Shown here: piece after piece, positions 8,563 to 16,094 of the stretch
Position numbering within the stretch: position 1 is the stretch's first letter
Layout: each line of letters starts with the position of its first letter
Source: an uncultured Ectothiorhodospiraceae bacterium
GTDB taxonomy: Bacteria; Pseudomonadota; Gammaproteobacteria; Nevskiales; Oceanococcaceae
Length of the DNA stretch: 64,000 nucleotides
Reading direction: 5' to 3'
Assembly (NCBI GenBank): GCA_937141935.1
Contig: CAKZQS010000040.1
Span: 1-64,000, forward strand
Notes under the pieces: model-generated
Told to the model about the DNA's origin: nothing
The model's input: only the letters and a program-made list of their open reading frames with translations
Databases searched by the model: none
Translations under genes and position numbers: made by a program

Positions 8563-9093
8563 ATGCCCGCAGAAACGCAGCCCGACCGCCAGACGGTTCC
8601 CGCCCACCAAATGGTTGAAGTCCTCACCACCGGCGGCACCATCGACAAGGTCTATTTCGATGCCTTGTCCGAATTCCAGATCGGCAATCCGCAGGTCGGC
8701 CGCGTGCTGCAGCAGGCGGGCGTGGCCGGCGAGTACACGATCACGCCGCTGCTGCGCAAAGACAGCCTGGAGCTTAATGACGCCGATCGCGCCGCGCTGC
8801 GCCACGCGGTTGCGCAATCCCCCGCGGCGCGGCTGATCATCACCCACGGCACCGACACCATGGTCGAGTCGGCCCGCGCGCTGGCCGGCATCGCCGGCAA
8901 GACCGTCGTGCTGGTCGGCGCCATGCAGCCCGCCGGGCTGCGGGTCAGCGACGCCGAATTCAACATCGGCTTTGCCTGGGCCTGTGTGCAAACGCTGCCG
9001 GCGGGCGTATACATCGCAATGAACGGCCAGGTCTTCGACCCCGCCCACGCGCGCAAGAACCGGGCGGCCCATCGCTTTGAGCCGCTGCCCTAG
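8563..9093 (+). CDS. Single-domain asparaginase-like protein
   Basis: Only 176 residues, about half of a type I/II L-asparaginase. It holds the N-terminal catalytic half: TTGGTID near residue 24 supplies the first catalytic threonine, and THGTDTM near residue 94 supplies the second threonine and aspartate; LVGAMQPAG is also typical. The C-terminal domain, which completes the active site from the neighbouring subunit in full-length enzymes, is missing. There is no frameshifted remainder: the next 66 bases are non-coding and the following gene is unrelated. Short proteins of this kind exist as a family, so it is probably not a pseudogene. A start at 8611 (MVEVLTTGG) is also possible. Asparagine hydrolysis is unproven. 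Confidence 0.85.
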   Translation: MPAETQPDRQTVPAHQMVEVLTTGGTIDKVYFDALSEFQIGNPQVGRVLQQAGVAGEYTITPLLRKDSLELNDADRAALRHAVAQSPAARLIITHGTDTMVESARALAGIAGKTVVLVGAMQPAGLRVSDAEFNIGFAWACVQTLPAGVYIAMNGQVFDPAHARKNRAAHRFEPLP

Positions 9094-9159
9094 GCGCGCG
9101 GACTGGGGCATCATGGCCGGGCACGTAGGTGGCCGCGCGGGCGGCCGGGGGAGACAGTC

Positions 9160-9951
9160 ATGACGAGCGCGACACACAAGGTGGCCGAGGGTAATGGGCC
9201 GGCCGGGGCCACACCGGATCGGGCGGCAGCCGCACCGGCCTGGGCGCAGCGCATGCGAGCCATCAACGACCGCCTGCTCTACAACCTGGGCGGCGGGCCA
9301 AGGCCGCTGAAGTTCGCCTGGATCATCAACGCGCAAAAGGCGGGCACCTTCGCCTTCCTGGGTCTGTTGATGTGGCTGTACGCGCCGCATACGCCGGCCG
9401 CCACCAGCACGGCGGCCTGGGTCTACCTGGCGCTGCACGGCAGCTATGGCCTGGCCTGGCTGATCAAGGACGTGGCCTTTCCGGACCCCAGCTGGCAGGT
9501 GCGCATCACGCTGCCGTCGGCGCTGGTGGGCCTGACCGGCCTGGGCCTGTACTGGAGCTTTGGCTGGCTGCTGATCTCCGGCACGGCGCAGCCCAGCTAC
9601 CCGCTGCCCGACCCGGCCTGGTTCTGCCTGTGCATTTCGCTGGTCGTCGTGGGCACCACCATCATGATCGCGGCCGACGCGCAAAAGACCTTCACGCTGC
9701 GCCAGCGCCCCGGCCTGATCACGGACGGCATGCTGCGCTATGTGCGCCACCCGAACTACCTGGGGGAGATGCTGCTGTACCTGGGCTTCGCGCTGATGGT
9801 CTGGCACCCCTGGCCCTTCCTGGTGCTGGCGCTGTTCTGGGGCGGGCTGTTCGCCACCAATATGGCGATGAAGGAGGCCCGCATGAGCCGCCACCCCGGC
9901 TGGGCGGAATACAAGCGCCGCAGCTGGTGGCTGCTGCCGTGGGTGTTTTAG
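9160..9951 (+). CDS. Isoprenylcysteine methyltransferase/DUF1295-like integral membrane protein
   Basis: A 263-residue polytopic membrane protein with about six hydrophobic helices. The signature RYVRHPNYLGEM near residue 193 and the C-terminal HPGWAEYKRRSWWLLP are shared by the ICMT/steroid-5-alpha-reductase C-terminal (DUF1295) superfamily, which binds AdoMet or NADPH on the cytoplasmic side. GGGAGA precedes the ATG. The first 40 residues are Ala/Gly-rich and probably cytoplasmic. Whether it methylates or reduces cannot be told from sequence; a lipid or isoprenoid-like substrate is likely. It is monocistronic, converging on the small membrane-protein pair. Confidence 0.82.
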   Translation: MTSATHKVAEGNGPAGATPDRAAAAPAWAQRMRAINDRLLYNLGGGPRPLKFAWIINAQKAGTFAFLGLLMWLYAPHTPAATSTAAWVYLALHGSYGLAWLIKDVAFPDPSWQVRITLPSALVGLTGLGLYWSFGWLLISGTAQPSYPLPDPAWFCLCISLVVVGTTIMIAADAQKTFTLRQRPGLITDGMLRYVRHPNYLGEMLLYLGFALMVWHPWPFLVLALFWGGLFATNMAMKEARMSRHPGWAEYKRRSWWLLPWVF

Positions 9952-10096
9952 GCGGGGCGCCGCGCCTGTGGCCGGCAAGCGGTGCATGCGGCCGGCGAGC
10001 CAGACCTCGCGGCAAACGGGCGGCGCTTGGGGGCCGCGCTACAGGGCGGGCAGGGCGGCGAATTAAAGGTGGCCCATCCTTGGGCCGGCCCGGCGA

Positions 10097-10330
10097 CTAC
10101 CGTCCGTGGGGGTCGCGCGGGTTTTCGCAGTCCACTGCGGTCCAACTTTCGAGCAGCAGCCACAGCATCGGCAGGCCGGTCAGGGCCAGCAGCGCCAGGC
10201 CGACGGCGTGCTCGGGGCGGGCGAAGAGCAGCGCGCCTGCGGCCAGCACCCAGGACGCGGACAGAATCGCGTAGGGGTGCAGGCGGTGTTCGGCCAGCAG
10301 CTGCGGCGGGCCGTCGTCGAGTCGTGCCAT
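10097..10330 (-). CDS. Small two-helix membrane protein, copy 2 of a tandem pair
   Basis: A 77-residue protein with two hydrophobic segments (ILSASWVLAAGALLF and VGLALLALTGLPMLWLLL) and a charged tail ending DPHGR. The ATG at 10330 overlaps the TAA of the upstream gene (TAATG), so translation is coupled. It is visibly paralogous to that neighbour: both share an L-x-P start, an ASW-L core and GLP-LWL-x-x-E at the end of the second helix. No known family is recognised. It is the last gene of a co-directional run that begins with desC. Confidence 0.6.
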   Translation of the reverse strand: MARLDDGPPQLLAEHRLHPYAILSASWVLAAGALLFARPEHAVGLALLALTGLPMLWLLLESWTAVDCENPRDPHGR

Positions 10331-10554
10331 TAGCGGTGCGCGACCGAGCGCGGGCTCGGCGCCTGTGCCGGGGCGCCATTGCCCAGCTCCCAGGCCAGCC
10401 ACAGGGCGGGCAGGCCGAACAGGGCCAGGGCCGAAAGCAGGGCGGCCATCGCCCCGTCAAAGCCCTGAACGGCGGCGGCCGTCAGCAGCCAGGAGGCCGC
10501 TATCACCAGCGCCGGGCGCAGGGCCGGGCTACCGGGGAACATCGCATCGGACAT
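10330..10554 (-). CDS. Small two-helix membrane protein, copy 1 of a tandem pair
   Basis: A 74-residue protein with two hydrophobic segments (ALVIAASWLLTAAAVQG and LLSALALFGLPALWLAW) followed by a polar tail. The ATG at 10554 (MSDAMF) was preferred over an in-frame upstream start because the upstream part is Arg-rich and unlike the paralog. It overlaps the next gene by one base and lies 58 bases after the 357-residue unknown protein, so it probably belongs to the same transcript. No family recognised. Aligning it with its neighbour shows matching ASW and GLP-LWL motifs at the same spacing, so the pair arose by duplication. Confidence 0.6.
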   Translation of the reverse strand: MSDAMFPGSPALRPALVIAASWLLTAAAVQGFDGAMAALLSALALFGLPALWLAWELGNGAPAQAPSPRSVAHR

Positions 10555-10612
10555 CGAAACGCTCGCATGCAGTCTTGAGCGCAAGGCTGCACGCGGCGGC
10601 GTCAAGGGCGCG

Positions 10613-11686
10613 TCAAGACTTCGGCGCCACCTGCAGGGCCTGGGCGCAGGCCGCCGAGCTGTAAAAGCCCGCCAGCTGCGCGCGCACCAGCGGCTCCAGC
10701 AACTTGCGCCGCTGCAAGGCCTTGATGACCGGCGGCGCGAAGCGCAGCGCGTCCTCCAGCATCATCTCCCGGCTCAGGCCGATCCGTTCCAGGATCTCGG
10801 CCAGCGTCAGTGGGGCGAGCTGGGCGTAGACCTCGTCCACGCCACGGCCGAGCAGCTCTGCGAACAGCGGGTTCTGGCGCAGGTCCTGCCAGTACTCGTA
10901 GCCGATGACGAAGAGTTCCTCGATGTCCAGGCCGCTGGCGAAACGGCCGATGGAGGCCAGGCTGCGGTGCTTGTGCTCATCCCACAGCTCGCGCAGCGCG
11001 CGGCGCAGTTCCTCGCCCTCGATGGCCTCGAGCAGGAAGCGCTCGCTGACCCGCAGGCTGGCCTGGGTCTGCTTTTGCACGAAGGTGCGCAGGCCCTCGT
11101 CCAGCACCTGCCCCAGGTCGGGCCGGGCCCGCTCGACCACGCGCCGGCCCAGCTTCAGCGCGCTACGCGCCCCCGGCACGCGGGCGGAGGCCTCCTCGCC
11201 GCGGCGCAGGTAGTCCCGGATGCCGGTGTGCAGCAGCTCGGCGACCAGGCCGGCGAAGATCGGGTTGGAGACCGACTGCCGCGCCAGCGTCTCGCGCAGG
11301 GTGCGCAGCTCCAGCAGCTTGTCGAGCAGCTCCTCGAACTGGGCGTCGCTGCACAGCTCCTCCAGCCGCGTCTGGCTGCGCATGCCGTAGTTGTACAGCT
11401 CGCGGGCGACCTGGCCGGAGAGTTCCGGGATCAGGCCGCCGATGCGGATGTCCGCGGTGTATTTCAGCGCGACCGCACGCACATCGCCGGCGCGGACTAC
11501 GTCCTTGAGCTTGAGCTGGGTAAACACCGCCAGGGCGCGGTCGAGCTGCGCGCCCAGCGCTTGCTCCAGCGCCGCGCCCTGCAGCTGCTCGAGCTGCCAG
11601 GCCACGTGCGCGTCGAGCAGCGCTTGCGCCCGTGGGTCGGTGGGTGGGCTGGGCTCGGCGATCAGCGGGGCTTTGCGACGCGGCAT
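10613..11686 (-). CDS. Uncharacterised 357-residue helical protein linked to desB
   Basis: No family recognised. The protein has no signal peptide or obvious membrane helix and is almost wholly amphipathic helix, rich in Leu, Glu, Arg and Ala. The best-looking conserved-type blocks are IRIGGLIPELSGQVARELYNYG (near residues 80-100, containing most of the few Gly residues), ELLDKLLELRTLRETLARQS and the C-terminal FAPPVIKALQRR segment. It starts 45 bases downstream of desB in the same direction and precedes two small membrane proteins, so it is likely co-expressed with fatty-acid desaturation. A role as a scaffold or regulator of the desaturase is a guess from position only. Coding quality (codon use, length) is like its neighbours. 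Confidence 0.75.
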   Translation of the reverse strand: MPRRKAPLIAEPSPPTDPRAQALLDAHVAWQLEQLQGAALEQALGAQLDRALAVFTQLKLKDVVRAGDVRAVALKYTADIRIGGLIPELSGQVARELYNYGMRSQTRLEELCSDAQFEELLDKLLELRTLRETLARQSVSNPIFAGLVAELLHTGIRDYLRRGEEASARVPGARSALKLGRRVVERARPDLGQVLDEGLRTFVQKQTQASLRVSERFLLEAIEGEELRRALRELWDEHKHRSLASIGRFASGLDIEELFVIGYEYWQDLRQNPLFAELLGRGVDEVYAQLAPLTLAEILERIGLSREMMLEDALRFAPPVIKALQRRKLLEPLVRAQLAGFYSSAACAQALQVAPKS

Positions 11687-11731
11687 ATACGCTGTGTGAT
11701 GGGTGGCGGAAGGCGGCAGCCTAGCACCCGC

Positions 11732-12874
11732 TCAGGCGGCCTCGGGCAGGGCGGTGGTCGCGGGGGTCGCCGCGGCCGGTGCGGGCAGGCCACGCACGCG
11801 GCGTTCGCCACGGCCGGGCAGGGCCAACGCGAAGATCCGCCGCACCACGCTGCCGAACTGCCGCGACAGCGGGCCGCTGTTGTAGCGCAGCCCGTGCGCC
11901 TCGCAGACGGCGCGCACCTCGGGGCCAATCTGCGCGTAGCGCCAGGCCGGCAGCATCGGGAACAGGTGGTGCTCGATTTGGTGGCTCAGGTGGCCGCTGA
12001 AGATGTGAAACAGCCGGCCGCCCTCGATGTTGGCCGAGCCGAGCAGCTGGCGGTAATACCAGTGGCCGCGGCTCTCGTCCTCCAGCACCGACTTGTGGAA
12101 TTGCTCGGTGCCGTCGGGGAAGTGGCCGCAGAAGATGATGGTGTAAGCCCACAGGTTGCGCGCCAGGTTGGCCGTGGCGTTGCCCAGCAGCACCGGCAGG
12201 AAGAAGGGGCCGGCCAGCAGCGGGAACAGCAGGTAGTCCTTCAGCGTCTGCCGGCGGGTCTTGCGCCACACGCCGCGCAACACGGCCAGTGCCTCGCGCG
12301 GGCTCTTGCGCCCATCGCGCACGCGCTCGACTTCGACGTCATGCAGCGCCACGCCGTACTGGAAGAACACGGCCAGCAGCGTCGCCCACAGCGGGTTGCC
12401 CAGGTCCTTCACGCGCCAGGGCTGCTCCTCGCTCATGCGCAGTACGCCATAGCCGATGTCGCGGTCGACCTCCTGCACGTTGGTAAAGGTGTGGTGCATG
12501 TAGTTGTGCGAGTGCTGCCACTGGCGGCCCGGGCAGGCGGTGTCCCAGTCGAAATGCCGCGAAGACAGCGCCGGATCATTCATCCAGTCGTACTGCCCGT
12601 GCATCACGTTGTGGCCGACCTCCATGTTGTCGAGGATCTTGGCGGCCGCCAGCGCGGCGGTGCCGGCCAGCCAGGCGGGCGGGAAGATGCCGGCGAAGAG
12701 CAGGGCACGGCCGCCCAGCTCCAGGCGCCGCTGACGACGCAGCAGGCGGCGGATGTAGCGCGCGTCCGTGGGGCCCAGGTCGGCCAGCACGCGGTCACGG
12801 ATCGCATCGAGTTCACGGCCCAGCGATTCCAGCGTGGCTTCGCTGGGGCGGGTGTCGGTTGTGGGGAGGCTCAT
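11732..12874 (-). CDS. desB: Membrane fatty-acid (acyl-CoA) desaturase, DesB-like
   Basis: A 380-residue di-iron membrane desaturase that introduces a double bond into acyl chains. All three histidine boxes are present: GHNVMH (H88, H92), HSHNYMHH (residues 121-128) and HQIEHH in the C-terminal third, separated by hydrophobic helices. The ATG at 12874 has GGAG ten bases upstream. The reductase gene ends 25 bases before it, and a TetR gene is divergent, the same arrangement as desT-desC-desB in Pseudomonas aeruginosa, where DesB is a Delta-9 acyl-CoA desaturase fed electrons by DesC. The assignment to DesB rests on that synteny plus the motifs. The last 25 residues are Ala/Pro-rich and poorly conserved in type. 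Confidence 0.92.
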   Translation of the reverse strand: MSLPTTDTRPSEATLESLGRELDAIRDRVLADLGPTDARYIRRLLRRQRRLELGGRALLFAGIFPPAWLAGTAALAAAKILDNMEVGHNVMHGQYDWMNDPALSSRHFDWDTACPGRQWQHSHNYMHHTFTNVQEVDRDIGYGVLRMSEEQPWRVKDLGNPLWATLLAVFFQYGVALHDVEVERVRDGRKSPREALAVLRGVWRKTRRQTLKDYLLFPLLAGPFFLPVLLGNATANLARNLWAYTIIFCGHFPDGTEQFHKSVLEDESRGHWYYRQLLGSANIEGGRLFHIFSGHLSHQIEHHLFPMLPAWRYAQIGPEVRAVCEAHGLRYNSGPLSRQFGSVVRRIFALALPGRGERRVRGLPAPAAATPATTALPEAA

Positions 12875-12899
12875 GGCTCGACTCCTTCGCAAGAATGGA

Positions 12900-14063
12900 T
12901 TACAGATCCAGCGTCACCGGGCCTACCGGTGCGCTGACGCAAATACGGATGTCTTCGGCACCGGCGCCGGAGAGACGGCCGGTCTGCAGGTCACGCACCT
13001 GGCCGTCGAGCTTGCGGCAGCGGCAGCTCGCGCAGATGCCCATGCGGCAGCCGTGCGCCGGCTGCAGCCCGGCGCTTTCGGCCTGCTCCAGGATCGGGCG
13101 GCCGTCGCTGGGCAGGTCCAGGGCGCTGCGTGCCAGCCGCAGCTGGCCGGCCTCGTCGCTGCGCGCGGGCGCGGGCGCGCTGAAGGCCTCGACGGCCAGC
13201 CGCTCCTGCGCTCCGGCCGCCTGCCACAGCGCCTGGGCCTGCTGCTGCAGGGCGGCCGGGCCGCAGACATAGGTTTGCGCCGCGTAGGCCTCGGGCACCA
13301 GGCCCTGCAGCTGCGCAGCATCCAGGTGGCCCCGGGCCGCGCCGCCGCTGCCGCGGGTGTACACGGGGTACAGGCTCAGGTTGCTGTGTTGCGCGGCCAG
13401 CGCATCCAGCTCGCGGGCGTAGAGCCGCTCGCGGGCTTGCGGGGCGTACTGCAGCAGGTCGATGCGGCCGCGATGGCCCTGGGCCAGCAGCGTGCGCAGC
13501 ATCGACAGCAGCGGGGTAATCCCGCTGCCGCCGGCGATCAGCAGCAGATGCTCCGGGGGCGTCGCGCCCAGAACAAATTCGCCCTGCGCGGGTTCAAGCG
13601 CCAGGATGCGCCCCACCTGCGCCTCGCGGGACAGGGTGTCGGTAAAGCCGCCTTCGGCGCCCAGCCGCAGGGTCAGCTCGATGCGATCACGTTCGCTCGC
13701 CGCATTGGCGGGCGAGAAGCAGCGCTGCTGGCGCACGCCGTTCACGTCCAGCGCAATTTGCAGATGCTGGCCGGCGCAGAAGCCCGGCCAGGCGGCGTTG
13801 GGGCGCAGCTCCAGCGTCAGCGTGCCCGGCGTCTGGTTGCGCCGCGCCAGCACCTGGGCGTGGATACGACGGCGGGTCCACATGGGCGACAGCGCCTCGA
13901 GGTAGTCATCCGGCGCATGCGGGTGGGCCAAGGCGCGGGTCAGCGCCGAATCGAGAACCCGGTCCAGCGCGCGGCTCAGGCGCCGCTTGCTCACAGGGGG
14001 CGCGATCGGCGCGGTGGACGCAGGGGCACTCAAGCGGGAAACGGGAGCAGGGATCGGGGGCAT
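12900..14063 (-). CDS. desC: Ferredoxin reductase-type electron donor to desaturase, DesC-like
   Basis: About 387 residues. Domains in order are a leader (about 1-55), an FAD-binding domain with RQQRCFSPANA in place of the RxYS motif, an NAD(P)-binding domain (LLLIAGGSGITPLLSMLR and the later CGPAAL), and a C-terminal plant-type [2Fe-2S] domain with C-x4-C-x2-C (GCRMGICASC) and a final Cys in RICVS. It passes electrons from NAD(P)H to the desaturase. It starts the desC-desB run. The exact start is uncertain: ATG at 14063 is used here, and a TTG at 14075 would run to the edge of the upstream palindrome. A later start is possible because the first 30 residues are Ala/Pro/Ser-rich. Confidence 0.9.
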   Translation of the reverse strand: MPPIPAPVSRLSAPASTAPIAPPVSKRRLSRALDRVLDSALTRALAHPHAPDDYLEALSPMWTRRRIHAQVLARRNQTPGTLTLELRPNAAWPGFCAGQHLQIALDVNGVRQQRCFSPANAASERDRIELTLRLGAEGGFTDTLSREAQVGRILALEPAQGEFVLGATPPEHLLLIAGGSGITPLLSMLRTLLAQGHRGRIDLLQYAPQARERLYARELDALAAQHSNLSLYPVYTRGSGGAARGHLDAAQLQGLVPEAYAAQTYVCGPAALQQQAQALWQAAGAQERLAVEAFSAPAPARSDEAGQLRLARSALDLPSDGRPILEQAESAGLQPAHGCRMGICASCRCRKLDGQVRDLQTGRLSGAGAEDIRICVSAPVGPVTLDL

Positions 14064-14076
14064 CGGGCTGCACAAA

Positions 14077-14100
14077 GTGAACGTGTGTACACACTGTCAC
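14077..14100. promoter_or_regulatory. Putative DesT-type operator 1
   Basis: The bases gtgaacgtgtgtacacac and a following tgtcac form an imperfect palindrome centred in gtgtacac, sitting 14 bases upstream of the desC start codon used here. It shares GTGAAC with the second site and has the look of a TetR-family operator in a divergent tetR-target promoter. Control by the adjacent TetR protein is inferred. Confidence 0.6.
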
Positions 14101-14115
14101 GCAGTTCCGCTTCAA

Positions 14116-14132
14116 TGTCAACACATGTTCAC
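14116..14132. promoter_or_regulatory. Putative DesT-type operator 2 overlapping a -35-like element
   Basis: Read on the minus strand this is GTGAACATGTGTTGACA. From memory it closely resembles the site bound by Pseudomonas aeruginosa DesT upstream of desC (GTGAAC-xxx-TGTTGAC). On the minus strand the site also holds TTGACA, a perfect -35 hexamer facing desC, so a bound repressor would block desC transcription. No convincing -10 was found at the standard spacing. Confidence 0.65.
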
Positions 14133-14227
14133 AGAAATATCGCGCGGCCGCATGGCAGCGACGATTGCGCCGGTCAGCGCGTGGCCCGCGGCGGCGCCGG
14201 TGATGCCCGTGCGGCTACACTGTTCGC

Positions 14228-14869
14228 ATGAGCGAAGCCCGTAGCCGCCCCCGTCGCAGCAGCCGCCGCGGCGATACCCGCAAGGCGCTGATCAACGGCG
14301 CCTTCACGCTGCTCGATGGGCAAAAGAGCTTCGACGGCCTGTCGCAACGGGAACTGACGCGCTATGTGGGCATCGTGCCCACCGCCTTTTACCGGCATTT
14401 CGCCTCGATGGACGAGCTGGGCCAGGCCCTGGTCGACGAGGCCTTTCGCGCGCTGCGACAGATCCTGGAAGACGTGCGCACGGATGTGCGCGGGAGCAAG
14501 CGGCCCGTCAGTACGCTGGTGCGCTCGCTGTTGCAGCATGTGCGCGCCCACCGCTCGGCCTTTCGCTTTATTGCCGCCGAGCGCTTCGGCGGGGCCGGGG
14601 GCATCCGCGGCGCGATTCGCCGCGAAATGCGGCTGGTGCAAGCCGAGCTCGCCGTCGAACTGGCCCGCTTCCCCTACCTGAAGGACTGGTCTTCGACCGA
14701 CCTGCACATGATTGCCGCTCTGATGGTCAACGCGATGGTGGCCATCGTCGAGGAAGTGCTGGACCGCTCGGCCGCCGACAAGGCCGCCGAGGCCGAGCTG
14801 ATGGCCCTGGCCGAAAAGCATTTGCGCCTGATCGTGCTCGGCATCCCGCACTGGCGGAGTCAGGCTTAG
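14228..14869 (+). CDS. desT: TetR family regulator, DesT-like
   Basis: A 213-residue TetR protein. An N-terminal helix-turn-helix spans about residues 17-62 (KALINGAFTLL, then LSQRELTRYVGIVPTAFYRHF), followed by a helical ligand-binding domain. It is divergent from desC with two palindromes in between. In Pseudomonas, DesT senses the saturation state of the acyl-CoA pool and represses desCB when unsaturated acyl-CoA is abundant. HTH sequence type, gene order and operator resemblance all support the same role here; ligand specificity is inference. Confidence 0.87.
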   Translation: MSEARSRPRRSSRRGDTRKALINGAFTLLDGQKSFDGLSQRELTRYVGIVPTAFYRHFASMDELGQALVDEAFRALRQILEDVRTDVRGSKRPVSTLVRSLLQHVRAHRSAFRFIAAERFGGAGGIRGAIRREMRLVQAELAVELARFPYLKDWSSTDLHMIAALMVNAMVAIVEEVLDRSAADKAAEAELMALAEKHLRLIVLGIPHWRSQA

Positions 14870-15021
14870 CCAATCCGCGACGTTCAGCCGAGCAGCCAGG
14901 CTTAGCGGGCGCGTGCGGAAAAGTGGGCGACCGGCTCGGCTCGCGGCTCAGCCGGCAATCGCCAGTCGCGGCGCTGCTATATTGAGCCGGGACCCGCGCA
15001 GGGCGGGGCAGAGGAGACAGC

Positions 15022-15822
15022 ATGGACGGCCAGCCGCGCGCAGATTCGCGCCGTGGGGCGCGGGGCGCCCGGGGCCACGCATGGCTGCTGGGCGGCCTGA
15101 TATGGCTGGGGGGCTGTGGCGGCGACTATGACGGTCGTGCCGGCGACGACCTCGCGGCGCCGGGCGGTGATCCTGGCACGCCGCCGAGTGGCGAGGCCTT
15201 CTTTGCCCAGCGCGTCCAGCCGCGCCTGAATTTCTGCCGCAACTGCCACGTGCCCGAGGGCGTGGCCGATGAGCCCGAGGGCGAGCGCTTCATGCTCAGC
15301 ACCGACAGCTCCCAGGACGAGACGCGCCTACGCGAGAGTTGGGAACGCCTGGGCGGCAATGACCCGGTCTCGCCGATATTGACCCACGCCTCCGGCGCGG
15401 AGGAACACAGCGGCGGCGCGCCCTGGCCGGAGGGTTCGCAGGCCTATCGGGACGTCGAGGCGCAGCTGCGCTGCTATGAAAGCCCGGAGCGCTGCGAGGA
15501 GTTCTATGCCGAGGCGGACGCGGACAGCGCGAAGGCGGACCGCACAGCGGCTGGAAAAGCGGGTCCCGATGCCGCGGCCGCGGCTTATGCACGGCTCGCC
15601 GGCGTCTGGGCGACGGCGGAATGCGGCGCCTGTCACCAGCCGGCCTCCTGGCGGCTCAATCCCGACGATGCCGCTGCGTGGCATGCGGGCCCGCCGGTGG
15701 CCTGCCTTGCGGCCCACCCAGCGCTGGCACTGGCGGTGCGGTTGCCCACGGCGCGGTGCGGGGCACTGGGCGGCTGGGCGGGGCCGATGCTGGGCCGCCC
15801 CCTGGCGGGGTCGACGAGATGA
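15022..15822 (+). CDS. Predicted diheme c-type lipoprotein
   Basis: A 266-residue predicted lipoprotein: a hydrophobic stretch after a twin-Arg-rich start ends in LGGC. Two CxxCH heme sites are visible, C72-RN-C75-H76 and C201-GA-C204-H205. The 125 residues between them are acidic and contain two further Cys (CYESPERC). It therefore looks like an outer-membrane or periplasm-facing diheme cytochrome rather than a soluble monoheme one. GAGGAGA lies upstream of the ATG. It begins a six-gene plus-strand run with DUF4266, DUF3570, ApbE, a TlpA-like thioredoxin and another cytochrome. The C-terminal 45 residues are Leu/Ala/Gly-rich with no methionine ligand I can assign. No named family recognised. 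Confidence 0.8.
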   Translation: MDGQPRADSRRGARGARGHAWLLGGLIWLGGCGGDYDGRAGDDLAAPGGDPGTPPSGEAFFAQRVQPRLNFCRNCHVPEGVADEPEGERFMLSTDSSQDETRLRESWERLGGNDPVSPILTHASGAEEHSGGAPWPEGSQAYRDVEAQLRCYESPERCEEFYAEADADSAKADRTAAGKAGPDAAAAAYARLAGVWATAECGACHQPASWRLNPDDAAAWHAGPPVACLAAHPALALAVRLPTARCGALGGWAGPMLGRPLAGSTR

Positions 15823-15863
15823 TGGGGCAGCGGGCAGAGCGGAGGCGGCAGCGGCCAGGGCGT

Positions 15864-16094
15864 ATGAGCAAATCGCGCAACCGGTTGCTGCGAGCCGCTA
15901 CCGCCGCGCTGCTGGGGCTGGTCGTGTCCGGCTGCGCCCACGTGCAGCCCTGGGAGCGCGAGCGTCTGGCCGCGCCGGAGATGGCGCCCGAGGGACCGGC
16001 GCTGATTGCCGACTACCGGCGGCACATCGCCCAGAGCAAGGAGGCCGCCCGCATTGCCGGTGGCAGCAGTGGGAGCGGCTGTGGCTGCAACTAA
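15864..16094 (+). CDS. DUF4266 domain-containing small lipoprotein
   Basis: A 76-residue lipoprotein with signal RNRLLRAATAALLGLVVSGC, followed by AHVQPWERERLAAPEM, the core of the DUF4266 family, and a Gly/Ser/Cys tail ending CGCN. Only about 55 residues remain after processing. DUF4266 proteins are usually encoded beside DUF3570, ApbE and thioredoxin genes, exactly as here. Function unknown; the size and paired cysteines at the C-terminus would suit a metal- or redox-linked accessory factor. The DUF3570 gene starts inside its last 14 bases. Confidence 0.85.
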   Translation: MSKSRNRLLRAATAALLGLVVSGCAHVQPWERERLAAPEMAPEGPALIADYRRHIAQSKEAARIAGGSSGSGCGCN

